A stretch of 11,961 nt of DNA from assembly GCA_002349055.1 (NCBI GenBank), contig DECD01000005.1, positions 1 to 11,961 on the forward strand, written 5' to 3'. Within the stretch, counting starts at the first letter, position 1. Every line of letters starts with the position of its first letter. Shown piece after piece: positions 1-7,423 of the stretch. This stretch comes from Bacteroidales bacterium UBA2939. GTDB taxonomy: Bacteria > Bacteroidota > Bacteroidia > Bacteroidales > P3. A program made the translations under genes and the position numbers. The notes beneath the pieces are model-generated. The model did no database searches and was not told the origin of the DNA. It saw only the letters and a list, made by a program, of their open reading frames with translations.

Positions 1-930
1 TTCGCCCTGCGCAAGGGGCTGCGCGGCGTGTCGCTGGGGATGCACGTCACGGAGTGCAACCTGTTCGTGAAGAGAAACAAGGAATGTTTCTCGCTGGACG
101 CGGAGGGACGGATGGTGGTGGACTGGGAGCGGCTGATTGTCAGCGAGGGAGAGGTGGCAGCGCCGGGGTTTACTGGCACAGTGCTCATGGACACACGCCT
201 CATGGACACGGCGCTTATGGACACACCCCTCAGTCAGCCGCAGGCGGCTGCCAGCTCCCCTAACTTAGGGGAGCAGTTGAATGGTAAATCAGGGGAGCAG
301 TTCATGGACACACCCCTCAGTCAGCCGCAAGCGGCTGCCAGCTCCCCTAACTTAGGGGAGCAGCTGGATGGTAAGGGTCGCGGCAAGCAGTCTATATTAG
401 GGGAGCAGCTGAATGGCAAGCAGACTATATTAGGAGAGCATCTGGATGGTATGGGTCGCGGCAGAAAGCATCTCGGCTCCTCCCCTAAGTTAGGGGAGGG
501 GGACCGCCGCGGAGCGGTGGCGGAGGGGTGTGTGGAAATCCCGTTTGAGTGGGATGGTGGTAGCGGTGACAACGAGGTGTATGTCTATGCGTATTGCCCT
601 GAGATGGAGGAGGGTGTGCTGAGTGCGTCGACGTGGCGGCGGTCGGGCAGCGTGCAGCTGACACTGCTCGAAAGGTGGCAGGGGAAGGAGATTCATTTCT
701 ACGGCTTTGCGGTGGATGAGAAGGGCGCGGCCAGCGACACGGTGTACATCGGCGCGATGGAGATGGCAAAAAAAATAGAGACGCGGCAGGCCGCGTCTCT
801 ACAAGGGTGGACGAGCGATGCTACTTTCGCCGAAGGAACTCGACGGCGCGAAGATACGGGTCGTCTATCTCCTTCATTATCTTATAGTAATACTCTATTC
901 CAAAGAGATCCTTCGCTACCTGTGCCTTGA
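1..930 (+). CDS. DUF6266-like protein, 5'-truncated by the window edge, with in-frame repeat insertion
   Basis: The reading frame is open from base 1, so the start lies outside the window. The first residues (FALRKGLRG, then NLFVKRNKECFSLD and a VDWERLIVSEGEV strand) and a later block (VEIPFEWD, YVYAYCPE, a WQGKEIHFYGFAVDEKGAASDTVYIG end) resemble the two halves of DUF6266, a Bacteroidota family of unknown function. Between them lie about 116 residues, roughly bases 178-525, that are translated DNA repeats: LMDT pentapeptides, two copies of PLSQPQAAASSPNLGEQL and related ILGEQLNGK units. Family members normally end near the VYIG motif. Here the frame continues about 60 codons through a palindromic terminator (768-801) and over the 3' end of the convergent S41 gene before TGA at 928-930. 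The gene may be functional with a spacer or may be decaying. The family call comes from remembered sequence patterns. Confidence 0.72.
   Translation, partial: FALRKGLRGVSLGMHVTECNLFVKRNKECFSLDAEGRMVVDWERLIVSEGEVAAPGFTGTVLMDTRLMDTALMDTPLSQPQAAASSPNLGEQLNGKSGEQFMDTPLSQPQAAASSPNLGEQLDGKGRGKQSILGEQLNGKQTILGEHLDGMGRGRKHLGSSPKLGEGDRRGAVAEGCVEIPFEWDGGSGDNEVYVYAYCPEMEEGVLSASTWRRSGSVQLTLLERWQGKEIHFYGFAVDEKGAASDTVYIGAMEMAKKIETRQAASLQGWTSDATFAEGTRRREDTGRLSPSLSYSNTLFQRDPSLPVP
184..228 (+). repeat. 15-bp tandem repeat, three units (LMDT repeats)
   Basis: The core ctcatggacac starts at 184 and 199, and cttatggacac at 214, giving a strict 15-bp period. In the DUF6266-like frame each unit encodes xLMDT. The third unit runs into the longer 71-bp direct repeat, whose second copy again begins with the same atggacacac core at 304. 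Confidence 0.9.
217..287 (+). repeat. 71-bp direct repeat, copy 1, with embedded palindrome
   Basis: This copy matches 304-374 with three mismatches, offset 87 bp, which is divisible by three. It contains a 21-bp near-perfect palindrome at 254-274 (arms gctcccctaa and ttaggggagc around one base). Palindromes with a CCCCTAA/TTAGGGG core are, from memory, dispersed in many bacterial genomes, mostly between genes. Here the repeat is translated, giving SSPNLGEQL. Confidence 0.92.
304..374 (+). repeat. 71-bp direct repeat, copy 2, with embedded palindrome
   Basis: Second copy of the 217-287 repeat, with its 21-bp palindrome at 341-361. It is followed by two decayed partial units around 389-450, each with a tatattaggggagcag-like core and a ctgaatgg or ctggatgg tail. 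This suggests repeated duplication followed by drift, with the reading frame kept open throughout. Confidence 0.92.
479..532 (+). repeat. Dispersed-type palindromic element inside a coding sequence
   Basis: A 21-bp palindrome (arms cctcccctaa and ttaggggagg around a central g, 479-499) is followed by a GC-rich ccgccgcggagcggtggcgg segment and ggaggggtg. This layout resembles extragenic palindromic repeats known from several bacterial groups. It marks the right edge of the inserted repeat block, because the DUF6266-like sequence resumes at about base 531 with VEIPFEWD. Confidence 0.75.
768..801 (-). terminator. Intrinsic terminator of the S41-end operon
   Basis: An 11-bp perfect stem (776-786 with 791-801, loop cagg) is followed on the minus strand by eight Us (A-tract 768-775). 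It begins 20 bases past the S41 stop codon (TAG, 821-823), the textbook layout for Rho-independent termination leftward. The stem tagagacgcgg is also typical of a dispersed palindromic repeat, and on the plus strand it is translated as the tail of the DUF6266-like frame. There is no T-tract on the plus side, so it should not terminate rightward transcription well. Confidence 0.88.
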
Positions 931-2431
931 GCATGAGACTCAAATAGCGGTCGGAATGTGCGGTGCGCTCGGGTTCGAGGGCCTCTTTCTCGGTGTCGCG
1001 GACCACACCTTTCTCGATGCCAGCGGCGGCAAGAAGGCTGTCGAGGCCGAAAGTGTCGTAGTTCGCAAGATAGAGCTCGAAGGTCTTGACGCGCGGGTTT
1101 TTGCGGTGACTGTCGGCCCATTGCAGCGGGAAGGTGTTGAGGAGACCTTTGCCGCGGAGTGAGATGTAGTAGTCGGTGAGGCGCATGGTGTCCATGGGGA
1201 CGAAGAGGTCGGGCATGATGCCACCACCGCCGTAGACAGTGCGGCCGTGGGCGGTGCGATACTTCAGTGAGTCAGCGAAATGGATAGAGTCGGCGTTGAC
1301 CAGCTCGCCATGCTTGTAGCGCTCGGAGATGTCGTCGCGGTAGGCGTCAGAACCCTCGTCGTAGGGGCGCTGGATGCAGCGGCCCGAGGGGGTGTAGTAG
1401 CGTGCCGTGGTGAGACGCACCTGTCCGCCGTCGTCGAGGGGGAACATGCGCTGCACCAGTCCTTTGCCGAAAGAGCGGCGGCCAATGATGGTGCCGCGGT
1501 CCCAATCCTGGACGGCACCCGATACAATCTCGGAGGCCGAGGCGGAACCTTCGTCGATGAGCACCACGAGGTTACCTTTGCGGAAGCGGCCGTGGCCGTT
1601 GGCGTTGAAGTTCTGGCGGGGCGACTTGCGACCCTCGGTGTAGACGATGAGCTGGCCGCGGTCGAGGAACTCGTTGGCGAGGTTGCAGGCAATGTCGAGG
1701 AAACCGCCGGTGTTGCCACGGAGGTCGAGGATGAGCGACTGCATGCCCTGTTTATCCAAGGCTTTCAGCGCCTTGCGGAACTCGTCGATGGAGGTGCGAG
1801 CGAAACGTGTGAGGCGTATGTAGCCGATGGTGGAGTCGGCCATGAACCAGGTGTCGACGGAATAGATGGGCACCTTGTCGCGTATGATTTCGAAGTTGTA
1901 AAGCGATCCCTGGCGGAGGATGTCGAGATGGACGACGGTGCCTTTCTTGCCGCGCAGGTGGTTGAAGACGAACTGGTTGTTGATGCTGTCGCCGGTGGCG
2001 GGTTGGCCGTCGATGCGGACAATCTTGTCGCCCACCATGAGGCCGACCTTTTCGGAGGGGCCGCCGTCGATGACGGAGCCCACGACGATGGTGTCGGAGA
2101 CTATCTGGAACGAGATGCCGACGCCCTCGAAGTTGCCTTGCAGCCCTTCGTTGGCACGCTCGACATCCTTGGCGGCGATGTAGACGCTGTGGGGGTCGAG
2201 GGCCTTGAGCATGGCGTTGATGGCCTCGGTGGAGAGGCGGTCCATGTCGGGGCCTTCAGTGTAGTTGCCGTCGATGAGGGTCATCACCTGGTCGACGCGC
2301 TTCTGCCCGGCGGTGACGGTGTCGGGGATGAAGGGCCTTTGTGCCTGTAAGGAATTGAGAATTGAGAATTGAGAATTGAGAATTATGCTGATGCAGAGCA
2401 GTATTTTGATAGTGTGTCTTTTTTGTAACAT
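821..2431 (-). CDS. S41 family C-terminal processing peptidase (Prc/CtpA type), exported
   Basis: Serine endopeptidase of the tail-specific protease family, predicted to act in the periplasm. Numbered from the ATG at 2431 (536 aa): a signal peptide in residues 1-31 (core IKILLCISIIL, likely cleavage after LQA), a PDZ domain near 100-176 (GVGISFQ, then GGPSEKVGLMVGDKIVRIDG), and the peptidase core with the LRGNTGG loop. The catalytic dyad is Ser298 in GSASASEI and Lys323 in SFGKG, 25 residues apart as in E. coli Tsp. About 130 C-terminal residues follow the core. A TTG at 2443 would add four residues, but the ATG is preferred. Signal-peptide codons contain a 7-bp tandem repeat (2353-2384). It is the last gene of the minus-strand run, 80 bp after aguA, and ends at a strong terminator. 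The substrate is unknown. Confidence 0.96.
   Translation of the reverse strand: MLQKRHTIKILLCISIILNSQFSILNSLQAQRPFIPDTVTAGQKRVDQVMTLIDGNYTEGPDMDRLSTEAINAMLKALDPHSVYIAAKDVERANEGLQGNFEGVGISFQIVSDTIVVGSVIDGGPSEKVGLMVGDKIVRIDGQPATGDSINNQFVFNHLRGKKGTVVHLDILRQGSLYNFEIIRDKVPIYSVDTWFMADSTIGYIRLTRFARTSIDEFRKALKALDKQGMQSLILDLRGNTGGFLDIACNLANEFLDRGQLIVYTEGRKSPRQNFNANGHGRFRKGNLVVLIDEGSASASEIVSGAVQDWDRGTIIGRRSFGKGLVQRMFPLDDGGQVRLTTARYYTPSGRCIQRPYDEGSDAYRDDISERYKHGELVNADSIHFADSLKYRTAHGRTVYGGGGIMPDLFVPMDTMRLTDYYISLRGKGLLNTFPLQWADSHRKNPRVKTFELYLANYDTFGLDSLLAAAGIEKGVVRDTEKEALEPERTAHSDRYLSLMLKAQVAKDLFGIEYYYKIMKEIDDPYLRAVEFLRRK
2353..2384 (-). repeat. Heptamer tandem repeat (AATTGAG, about 4.6 copies) in signal-peptide codons
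   Basis: AATTGAG is repeated at 2353, 2360, 2367 and 2374, followed by AATT. On the coding strand it reads as ILNSQFSILN just after the hydrophobic core of the S41 signal peptide. The unit length is not a multiple of three, so gain or loss of one or two copies would shift the frame, while changes of three copies preserve it. Similar AATTCTCAATTCTC runs are, from memory, common between genes in Bacteroidales. Confidence 0.95.
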
Positions 2432-2511
2432 TTTAGTTTTCAATTTTCAACTTTCTTCACTTAATTATCTTTTCTTTTCAAGGTGTTCAGTTCCCCTTCG
2501 GGGTGCAATTT
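2432..2511. other. 80-bp intergenic spacer, aguA to S41 peptidase
   Basis: The only sizeable gap inside the minus-strand gene run. It is AT-rich, with two caattttcaa-type repeats (2441-2450 and 2506-2515, the second touching the aguA stop) and a weak 4-bp stem at 2493-2503 (ccccttcgggg). I see no convincing TTTG/TAnnTTTG promoter pair and no T-tract after the stem, so co-transcription with aguA remains likely. Confidence 0.5.
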
Positions 2512-3552
2512 TCAATTAATTACGGCTGGCATTTGCTGGGAGAGGCAATGGAAGGAGCCGAGGCCCCAGACGATATCGGTGGAGTCGATGCCGATGATTT
2601 CGCGGTCGGGGAAGAGAGCCTCGAGTATGTAGGCGGCCTCGTTGTCGGCCAGGCAGCGGTAGGTTGGGAAGATGACCTTGTCGTTGGCGATGTAGAAGTT
2701 GGCATAGGAGGCTGGCAGGCGCTGGTTGTCGTAGAAGACCACGTCGGGCATGGGCATCTCGACGATGGTGGGCTGCTTGCCGTTGGCCAAGCGGCAGCGG
2801 TTGAGCATGCGGAGGTTCTTCTGGAGCGGCTCGTAGTTCTCGTCCCAAGTGTCGTGCTCGACAACGGTGAGGATGGTGTCGTGCGCGACGAAGCGCGTGA
2901 GGTCGTCGACATGGCCGTCGGTGTCGTCGCCCACAATGCCGTCGCCCAGCCAGATGATGTTGTCCACACCGTAGTAGTCGCGCAGGTAGCCCTCAATCTG
3001 GTCCTGGTTGAGGTTGGGATTGCGGTTGGGGTTGAGGAGGCACGAGGTGGTGGTGAGGAGGTCGCCGCAGCCGTTGACGTCGATGCTGCCGCCCTCCATC
3101 ACGATGTTGGGAGTGAACAGTGGCATGTCGGGCATGAGGTCGTGGATGCGCACGGGCACCTCGGTGTCGAGTTCGTAGGGGTATTTGCCACCCCAGGCGT
3201 TGTGGTTCCAGTTCACCATCGCCCTGTTTCCATTGTTGCGGTTGAGCAGGAAGGCGGGGCCGTGGTCGCGGCACCAGGCGTCGTTGCTGGGGATGAGGTG
3301 CAGGCTGATTTGCTGCATGTTGGTGCCGATGGCATGCAGCTCGGCGCTGACATGGTCGGCCATAGCCTGGTCGTCGACATTGATATGCACATGCTCGCTC
3401 TCGGCCAAAGTCTTGACGAAGAGGTGGTAGGAAGGATAGATGGTCTCGATCTTCCCCGGCCAGGAGTCGGGGTTCTTGGGATAGGTGAGCCATGTGGCCT
3501 CGTGCTTCGCCCACTCAGCGGGCATATAGTAGCCTTGTTCTTTTGGAGTCAT
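2512..3552 (-). CDS. aguA: Agmatine deiminase (agmatine iminohydrolase)
   Basis: Hydrolyses agmatine to N-carbamoylputrescine and ammonia, a step of putrescine synthesis from arginine in the cytoplasm. The 346-residue protein has no signal peptide and has the usual family length. The guanidine-modifying (pentein) fold residues are present: WCRDHGP (Asp96), MEGGS (Glu153), GHVDD (His214 and Asp216) and the catalytic cysteine Cys336 in SFHCLSQQMP near the C-terminus. The start ATG (3550-3552) overlaps the aguB stop by 4 bp (ATGA), which fixes the start and indicates translational coupling. The alternative is a peptidyl-arginine deiminase of the same superfamily. The compact length, lack of a signal peptide and pairing with aguB argue for agmatine. 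Arginine decarboxylase, which supplies agmatine, is not in the window. Confidence 0.96.
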   Translation of the reverse strand: MTPKEQGYYMPAEWAKHEATWLTYPKNPDSWPGKIETIYPSYHLFVKTLAESEHVHINVDDQAMADHVSAELHAIGTNMQQISLHLIPSNDAWCRDHGPAFLLNRNNGNRAMVNWNHNAWGGKYPYELDTEVPVRIHDLMPDMPLFTPNIVMEGGSIDVNGCGDLLTTTSCLLNPNRNPNLNQDQIEGYLRDYYGVDNIIWLGDGIVGDDTDGHVDDLTRFVAHDTILTVVEHDTWDENYEPLQKNLRMLNRCRLANGKQPTIVEMPMPDVVFYDNQRLPASYANFYIANDKVIFPTYRCLADNEAAYILEALFPDREIIGIDSTDIVWGLGSFHCLSQQMPAVIN

Positions 3553-4418
3553 TCGTCTATATATCTTTTGGTGATGTCGCCGTAGCTGTCGATGCGGCGG
3601 TCGCGGAGGTAGGGCCAGTGGCGGCGGTAGTGGTCGGTCTCGTCGAGGTCGAGTTCCTCGATGTGGAGGGCCTCCTCGAGGTTGGGAGCCTGGTAGAGGA
3701 CGCGGCCGAAGGCATTGGTAATGAAGCTGCCACCCCAGAACTGCATGCCCCCTTCCCTACCCGTACGGTTGACGCTGACCACGGGCACGCCGTTGGCGAC
3801 GGCATGGGAACGCTGGATGGTCTGCCATGCCTCGTACTGCTCGCGGTTGTCGTGCTCGTTCTGGCGCACGTCCCAGCCGATGGCCGTGGGATAGAAAAGT
3901 ATCTGCGCGCCCTTGAGGGCAGTGATGCGGCTGGCTTCGGGGTACCACTGGTCCCAGCAGATGAGCACGCCGAGGGTGGCGAAGCGGGTCTTGAAAACTT
4001 TGTAGCCGAGGTCGCCGGGGGTGAAGTAGAACTTCTCGTAGTAGCCCGGGTCGTCGGGGATGTGCATCTTGCGGTATTTGCCGAGGTAGGAGCCGTCGGC
4101 GTCGATGACCGCCGTGGTGTTGTGGTAGAGCCCTTCGGCGCGCTTTTCGAACATCGAGCAGACGATGACCACTCCCAGTTCCTTTGCCAGCGCCATAAAA
4201 TGCTGCGTGGTGGGTCCCTCGGGGATGGGTTCTGCCAACTTGAAGTTCTCGTAGCGCTCCTCGTCGCAGAAATAGAGCGAGGCGAAGAGTTCCTGGAGGC
4301 AGATAATCTGTGCGCCGTCGGCGGCAAGCTGGCGGACTTTCTCGGTGTAGCGCTCGATGTTGGCGGCCTTGTCGGCCACGCAGCTCATCTGGGCGATTCC
4401 TACTTTAACTTTGCTCAT
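3549..4418 (-). CDS. aguB: N-carbamoylputrescine amidase (nitrilase superfamily)
   Basis: Carbon-nitrogen hydrolase that converts N-carbamoylputrescine to putrescine, CO2 and ammonia, directly following AguA. Numbered from the ATG at 4418 (289 aa), the nitrilase triad is Glu43 (CLQELF), Lys117 (KYRKMH) and Cys154 (LICWDQWYPE). The GKYRKMHIPDDPGYYEKFYF and GWDVRQNEHD blocks are typical of the NCPAH branch. The start at 4418 forms an ATGA overlap with the upstream peptidase stop; an in-frame ATG at 4430 would add four residues and overlap further. The gene's own stop overlaps the aguA start by 4 bp. The order aguB then aguA, both coupled, supports one pathway unit. The protein is predicted to be cytoplasmic. 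Confidence 0.96.
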   Translation of the reverse strand: MSKVKVGIAQMSCVADKAANIERYTEKVRQLAADGAQIICLQELFASLYFCDEERYENFKLAEPIPEGPTTQHFMALAKELGVVIVCSMFEKRAEGLYHNTTAVIDADGSYLGKYRKMHIPDDPGYYEKFYFTPGDLGYKVFKTRFATLGVLICWDQWYPEASRITALKGAQILFYPTAIGWDVRQNEHDNREQYEAWQTIQRSHAVANGVPVVSVNRTGREGGMQFWGGSFITNAFGRVLYQAPNLEEALHIEELDLDETDHYRRHWPYLRDRRIDSYGDITKRYIDE

Positions 4419-6532
4419 TTTTTCAGCCATTGGTCAAACCAGTCGATGAAGTTGCGATGCCAGAGGAGGCTGTTCTGGGGCTTGAGCACCCAGTGGGTCT
4501 CGTCGGGGAAGTAGAGATAGCGGCTGGGAATGTGGCGCATCTGGGCGGCGTTGTAGGCGGCCATGCCCTCGGAAGCCACAATACGGAAGTCGAATTCGCT
4601 GTGGATGACGCAGATGGGGGTATTCCATTTGTCGACGAAGAGGTGGGGCGAGTTGGCATAGCTCTTCTTGATTTGAGGGTTGTTCCAATCCCAGTAGGGG
4701 CCGCCGAGGTCCCAGTTGTCGAACCACATCTCCTCAGTCTCGAGGTACTGCTGCTCGAAGTTGAACATGCCGTTGTGGGCCAGGAAGGCTTTGAAACGCA
4801 TGCCGTCGTTGTAACCCTTCACGTCGTGGTTATGTCCGGCAAGCCAGTAGATGCTGTAGCCGCCGAAGGAGGCACCGCAGGCACCGATGCGCTCACGGTC
4901 AATCTGTTTGAAGTTGTCAGCGAAATAGTCGGTGGCGCTCATGTAGTCTTTCATGCAGAGTCCGCCATAGTCGCCGGAGATTTCCTCGAGCCACTCCATG
5001 CCGAAGCCGGGGACACCGCGACGGTTGGGGGCGATGACAAAGTAGCCGGCACCGGACATCACCTCGAAGTTCCAGCGGGTGCTCCAGAACTGGCTGACGA
5101 TATTCTGGGGACCGCCCTCGCAGAAGAGCAGCGCGGGATAGGTCTTGGTGGAGTCGTAGTCGTAAGGATAGATGAGCCAGGTGAGCATTTCCTTGCCGTC
5201 GACGGTCTTGATCCAGTAAGGCTCAACTTTGCCCATACGGACCTGCGAAAGGATGTCATCGTTGAAGGTGGTGAGTTTCTTGCCCTCGGCCTTGTCGTCG
5301 GAGAGGTTGTAAGCGTAGACGGTAGCGGGATACTGGATGGAGACCTGGTTGGCGAAAATCTTGTCGCCGTTCATCTCGAAGCCGTTGATGTCGTGCATGC
5401 CGGCGGTGATTTGACGGATGGCCTTGGTTTCACGATTGAAGGCAAAGAGTTCAAGGGTACCGCGATACATAATCACGGCCACAAGTTCCTTGTCGTCGTT
5501 GGTCCAGCGGATGTTGCTCACGCCGTAGTCGAACTCGGCGGTGAGGTCGGTCTTCTCGCCGCTGGCGAGGTCCATCACCATGAGGCGCAGCTTGTCACTC
5601 TCATAGCCGTCGCGCTCCATGCTCTCCCAGGCAATCATCTTGCCGTCGTGGCTGAAGACGGGGTTCTGGTCATAGCCCATGATACCCTCGCTGATATTAC
5701 GGGTCTCACGGGTGGCTATATCATATATATATATGTCGCTGTTGGTGGAGTGGGCATAGTCGTAGCCGGTCTTCTTGCGGCAGGTGTAGGCCACAAGCTT
5801 GCTGTCGGGGCTGTAGTTATACTGTTCGGTGCCACCCCAGGGACGCATAGGGCTCTCGTAGGGTTCGCCGTTGAGGATGTCGACGACCTTGTCCATATCG
5901 GCCTTACCGTTAGTGAGGGTGACATAGTAGATATGGGGAATCTCGTCCACCCAGTTGTCCCAGTGGCGGTACATCAGGTCCTCGTTGATGCGGCCCGTGG
6001 TCTTGTCGAGACCGGCGAAGAGCTTGTTGAGGCTCTCTTTGCGCTCGACGGGGATGGTGCTGATGAAGACCAGCGAGTTGCCGTCGGGAGCCACCTTGAA
6101 GCCCTCGAAACCGCGCTCGCATTCGGCCACCACGCTCTCCTTCTTGGTGTTGACATTCATGGAGAGTATCTGGTTTCCGCGGCAGAACATGATGGTCTCG
6201 TTGTTGTACCACACGGGGTTGAACTCCGAAGCGGCTGTGGTGGTGAGACGCGTGGCCTCGCCGCCCTCAGCGGGCATCAGGTAGAGTTCCACATTGCCCT
6301 TGTTCTCTTCCATGCTGATTGCCTTCATGCCGTAGACCATCTGCTTGCCATCGGGGCTGACATCGTAACCGGCCAGCTGGCCCAGGTTCCACATCACCTC
6401 GGGGGTGAAGCGGCCGTCGGCGACGGTAATCTGCTGTTTCTCGATGACCTTCTGGTCAGTGGTGTTCTGCGACGAATTGCAGGCGGCCAGTGTCAGCGCC
6501 GCTGCTGCAACAGTAAGTATGTTCTTCTTCAT
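4415..6532 (-). CDS. S9 family dipeptidyl peptidase, DPP5-like, lipoprotein
   Basis: Serine exopeptidase of the prolyl-oligopeptidase family, predicted to release dipeptides in the periplasm or at the outer membrane. The 705-residue protein begins with a lipoprotein signal (MKKNILTVAAAALTLAAC, lipid-modified Cys18). Residues about 40-430 are WD40-like TolB-type propeller repeats (VSPDGKQMVYG, YSPDSKLVAYT, FSHDGKMIAWE). Residues about 440-705 are the alpha/beta hydrolase domain with Ser555 in GASFGG, Asp648 in SEFDFR and His680 in DETHWVLKPQ. The RWNFEVM, APNRRGVPGFG and DYGGLCMKDY stretches resemble Porphyromonas DPP5 and its relatives. Substrate preference cannot be read from the sequence. 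It lies 18 bp after the BamE-like lipoprotein gene and its stop overlaps aguB by 4 bp. Confidence 0.92.
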   Translation of the reverse strand: MKKNILTVAAAALTLAACNSSQNTTDQKVIEKQQITVADGRFTPEVMWNLGQLAGYDVSPDGKQMVYGMKAISMEENKGNVELYLMPAEGGEATRLTTTAASEFNPVWYNNETIMFCRGNQILSMNVNTKKESVVAECERGFEGFKVAPDGNSLVFISTIPVERKESLNKLFAGLDKTTGRINEDLMYRHWDNWVDEIPHIYYVTLTNGKADMDKVVDILNGEPYESPMRPWGGTEQYNYSPDSKLVAYTCRKKTGYDYAHSTNSDIYIYDIATRETRNISEGIMGYDQNPVFSHDGKMIAWESMERDGYESDKLRLMVMDLASGEKTDLTAEFDYGVSNIRWTNDDKELVAVIMYRGTLELFAFNRETKAIRQITAGMHDINGFEMNGDKIFANQVSIQYPATVYAYNLSDDKAEGKKLTTFNDDILSQVRMGKVEPYWIKTVDGKEMLTWLIYPYDYDSTKTYPALLFCEGGPQNIVSQFWSTRWNFEVMSGAGYFVIAPNRRGVPGFGMEWLEEISGDYGGLCMKDYMSATDYFADNFKQIDRERIGACGASFGGYSIYWLAGHNHDVKGYNDGMRFKAFLAHNGMFNFEQQYLETEEMWFDNWDLGGPYWDWNNPQIKKSYANSPHLFVDKWNTPICVIHSEFDFRIVASEGMAAYNAAQMRHIPSRYLYFPDETHWVLKPQNSLLWHRNFIDWFDQWLKK

Positions 6533-6550
6533 ATCGATTGTTATTTTCTT

Positions 6551-7423
6551 TTATTCTTCGGGAATGGGGTTGGCTTCCTTGCTCTGGACAAACGTCAAGG
6601 GGGTGCGGACGTCGACACCGTAGAAGTTGAAGCCCTCGGGACCGGGTTCGATGATGTCGATGATTTGCGTCTCGAACGGCAGCGCCTCGAAGGTGAGCGA
6701 ATAGACCAGCACGTCGTAGCCGCCGCGGTTGTGGGCAAAGTCGGTGTACTCAGGATAGAGCGAGATGCCCTCGGCCTCGACGAACTTCACGCGCTTGCCG
6801 GTGGCGCAGTCGCGGATGAAGATGTCCTTGTTGATGGACAGGCCCTTGTCGTAGAGCGGACGATGCTTGGGGGTGCGGTCGCAATAGGAGAAGTAGACTT
6901 TCGTCTTGTTGCGCTCAATCTCTATCTTCTCGATGCTCACCACCTTGGCATAGGGAGAACGGCGGTCGACATAGGGGAAGTCGAGCGAACGCGGGACTCG
7001 CGGTTTGGCCCATGTGGCCAGCTTGCCTTCGGGGGACTTCTTTTTCACGGCTTTCACTTTCTCGCGCTCGAAGTCGGAATCCACCGAGTAGCACTTCATC
7101 CTCGCGTTGAACGAGAACGTCACGCCGCCGCCGGGGTTGCCCTCCACTTTGGTGTTGCGGTTGCGGACGTTGTACTGCTTGTACAGCGGTGCCGCCGAGG
7201 TGCCCGTGAGCGTCGTGAAGTTGTAGGCTATGCGGGTGCCACCCTCGTCGTCCTGCATCGTCTGGTCGGGACGGCCAAACTCATCCACAATCTCATAATA
7301 GGACTTGCCCATGAAAATGGACTCCAGGTCGGCGTCGGCCGACACAAAACGGCTACCACGGCAGCCCACCACGAGCATCACGCCCGCCGCCGCCAGTGCC
7401 AACTTCATCATTTTTCTATTCAT
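6551..7423 (-). CDS. Putative lipoprotein, BamE/SmpA-like N-terminus and beta-sandwich-like C-terminus
   Basis: A 290-residue protein with a lipoprotein signal (MNRKMMKLALAAAGVMLVVGC, Cys21). Residues about 31-70 (ADLESIFMGKSYYEIVDEFG, then RPDQ and GGTRIAYNF) follow the SmpA/BamE pattern of a short helix pair, a G-x-PD turn and a strand. A further strand rich in F and V lies at 101-118. A basic linker (KVKAVKKKSPEGK, 122-134) leads to a C-terminal beta-rich region (160-272) with TKVYFSY, IFIRDCATGKRVKFVEAEGI, LTFEALP and a final IDIIEPGPEGFNFYGVDV. This last pattern recurs in Bacteroidales envelope proteins of unknown function. The start ATG overlaps the MORN gene stop by 4 bp (ATGA, 7420-7423). 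A role in envelope assembly is a guess from the fold resemblance; I do not recognise a characterised homologue. Confidence 0.82.
   Translation of the reverse strand: MNRKMMKLALAAAGVMLVVGCRGSRFVSADADLESIFMGKSYYEIVDEFGRPDQTMQDDEGGTRIAYNFTTLTGTSAAPLYKQYNVRNRNTKVEGNPGGGVTFSFNARMKCYSVDSDFEREKVKAVKKKSPEGKLATWAKPRVPRSLDFPYVDRRSPYAKVVSIEKIEIERNKTKVYFSYCDRTPKHRPLYDKGLSINKDIFIRDCATGKRVKFVEAEGISLYPEYTDFAHNRGGYDVLVYSLTFEALPFETQIIDIIEPGPEGFNFYGVDVRTPLTFVQSKEANPIPEE

Noticed and set aside
1280..2350. A 356-codon plus-strand open frame antisense to the S41 peptidase
   Set aside because: Low-complexity V/G/D/E composition and no motif, while the opposite strand encodes a protease with a complete catalytic dyad.
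2432..2443. TTG start four codons upstream for the S41 peptidase
   Set aside because: The ATG at 2431 gives a normal signal peptide, and nothing supports the rarer TTG.
2493..2503. Small hairpin between aguA and the S41 gene
   Set aside because: Only a 4-bp stem and no T-tract, too weak to call a terminator.
2503..4514. Two long plus-strand open frames (2503-3585 and 3492-4514) antisense to aguA and aguB
   Set aside because: Same shadow composition; the minus-strand genes carry all expected catalytic residues.
5716..5734. TA-dinucleotide run within the DPP5-like gene
   Set aside because: It encodes the ordinary propeller sequence DIYIYDIATR and is short, with no sign of slippage.
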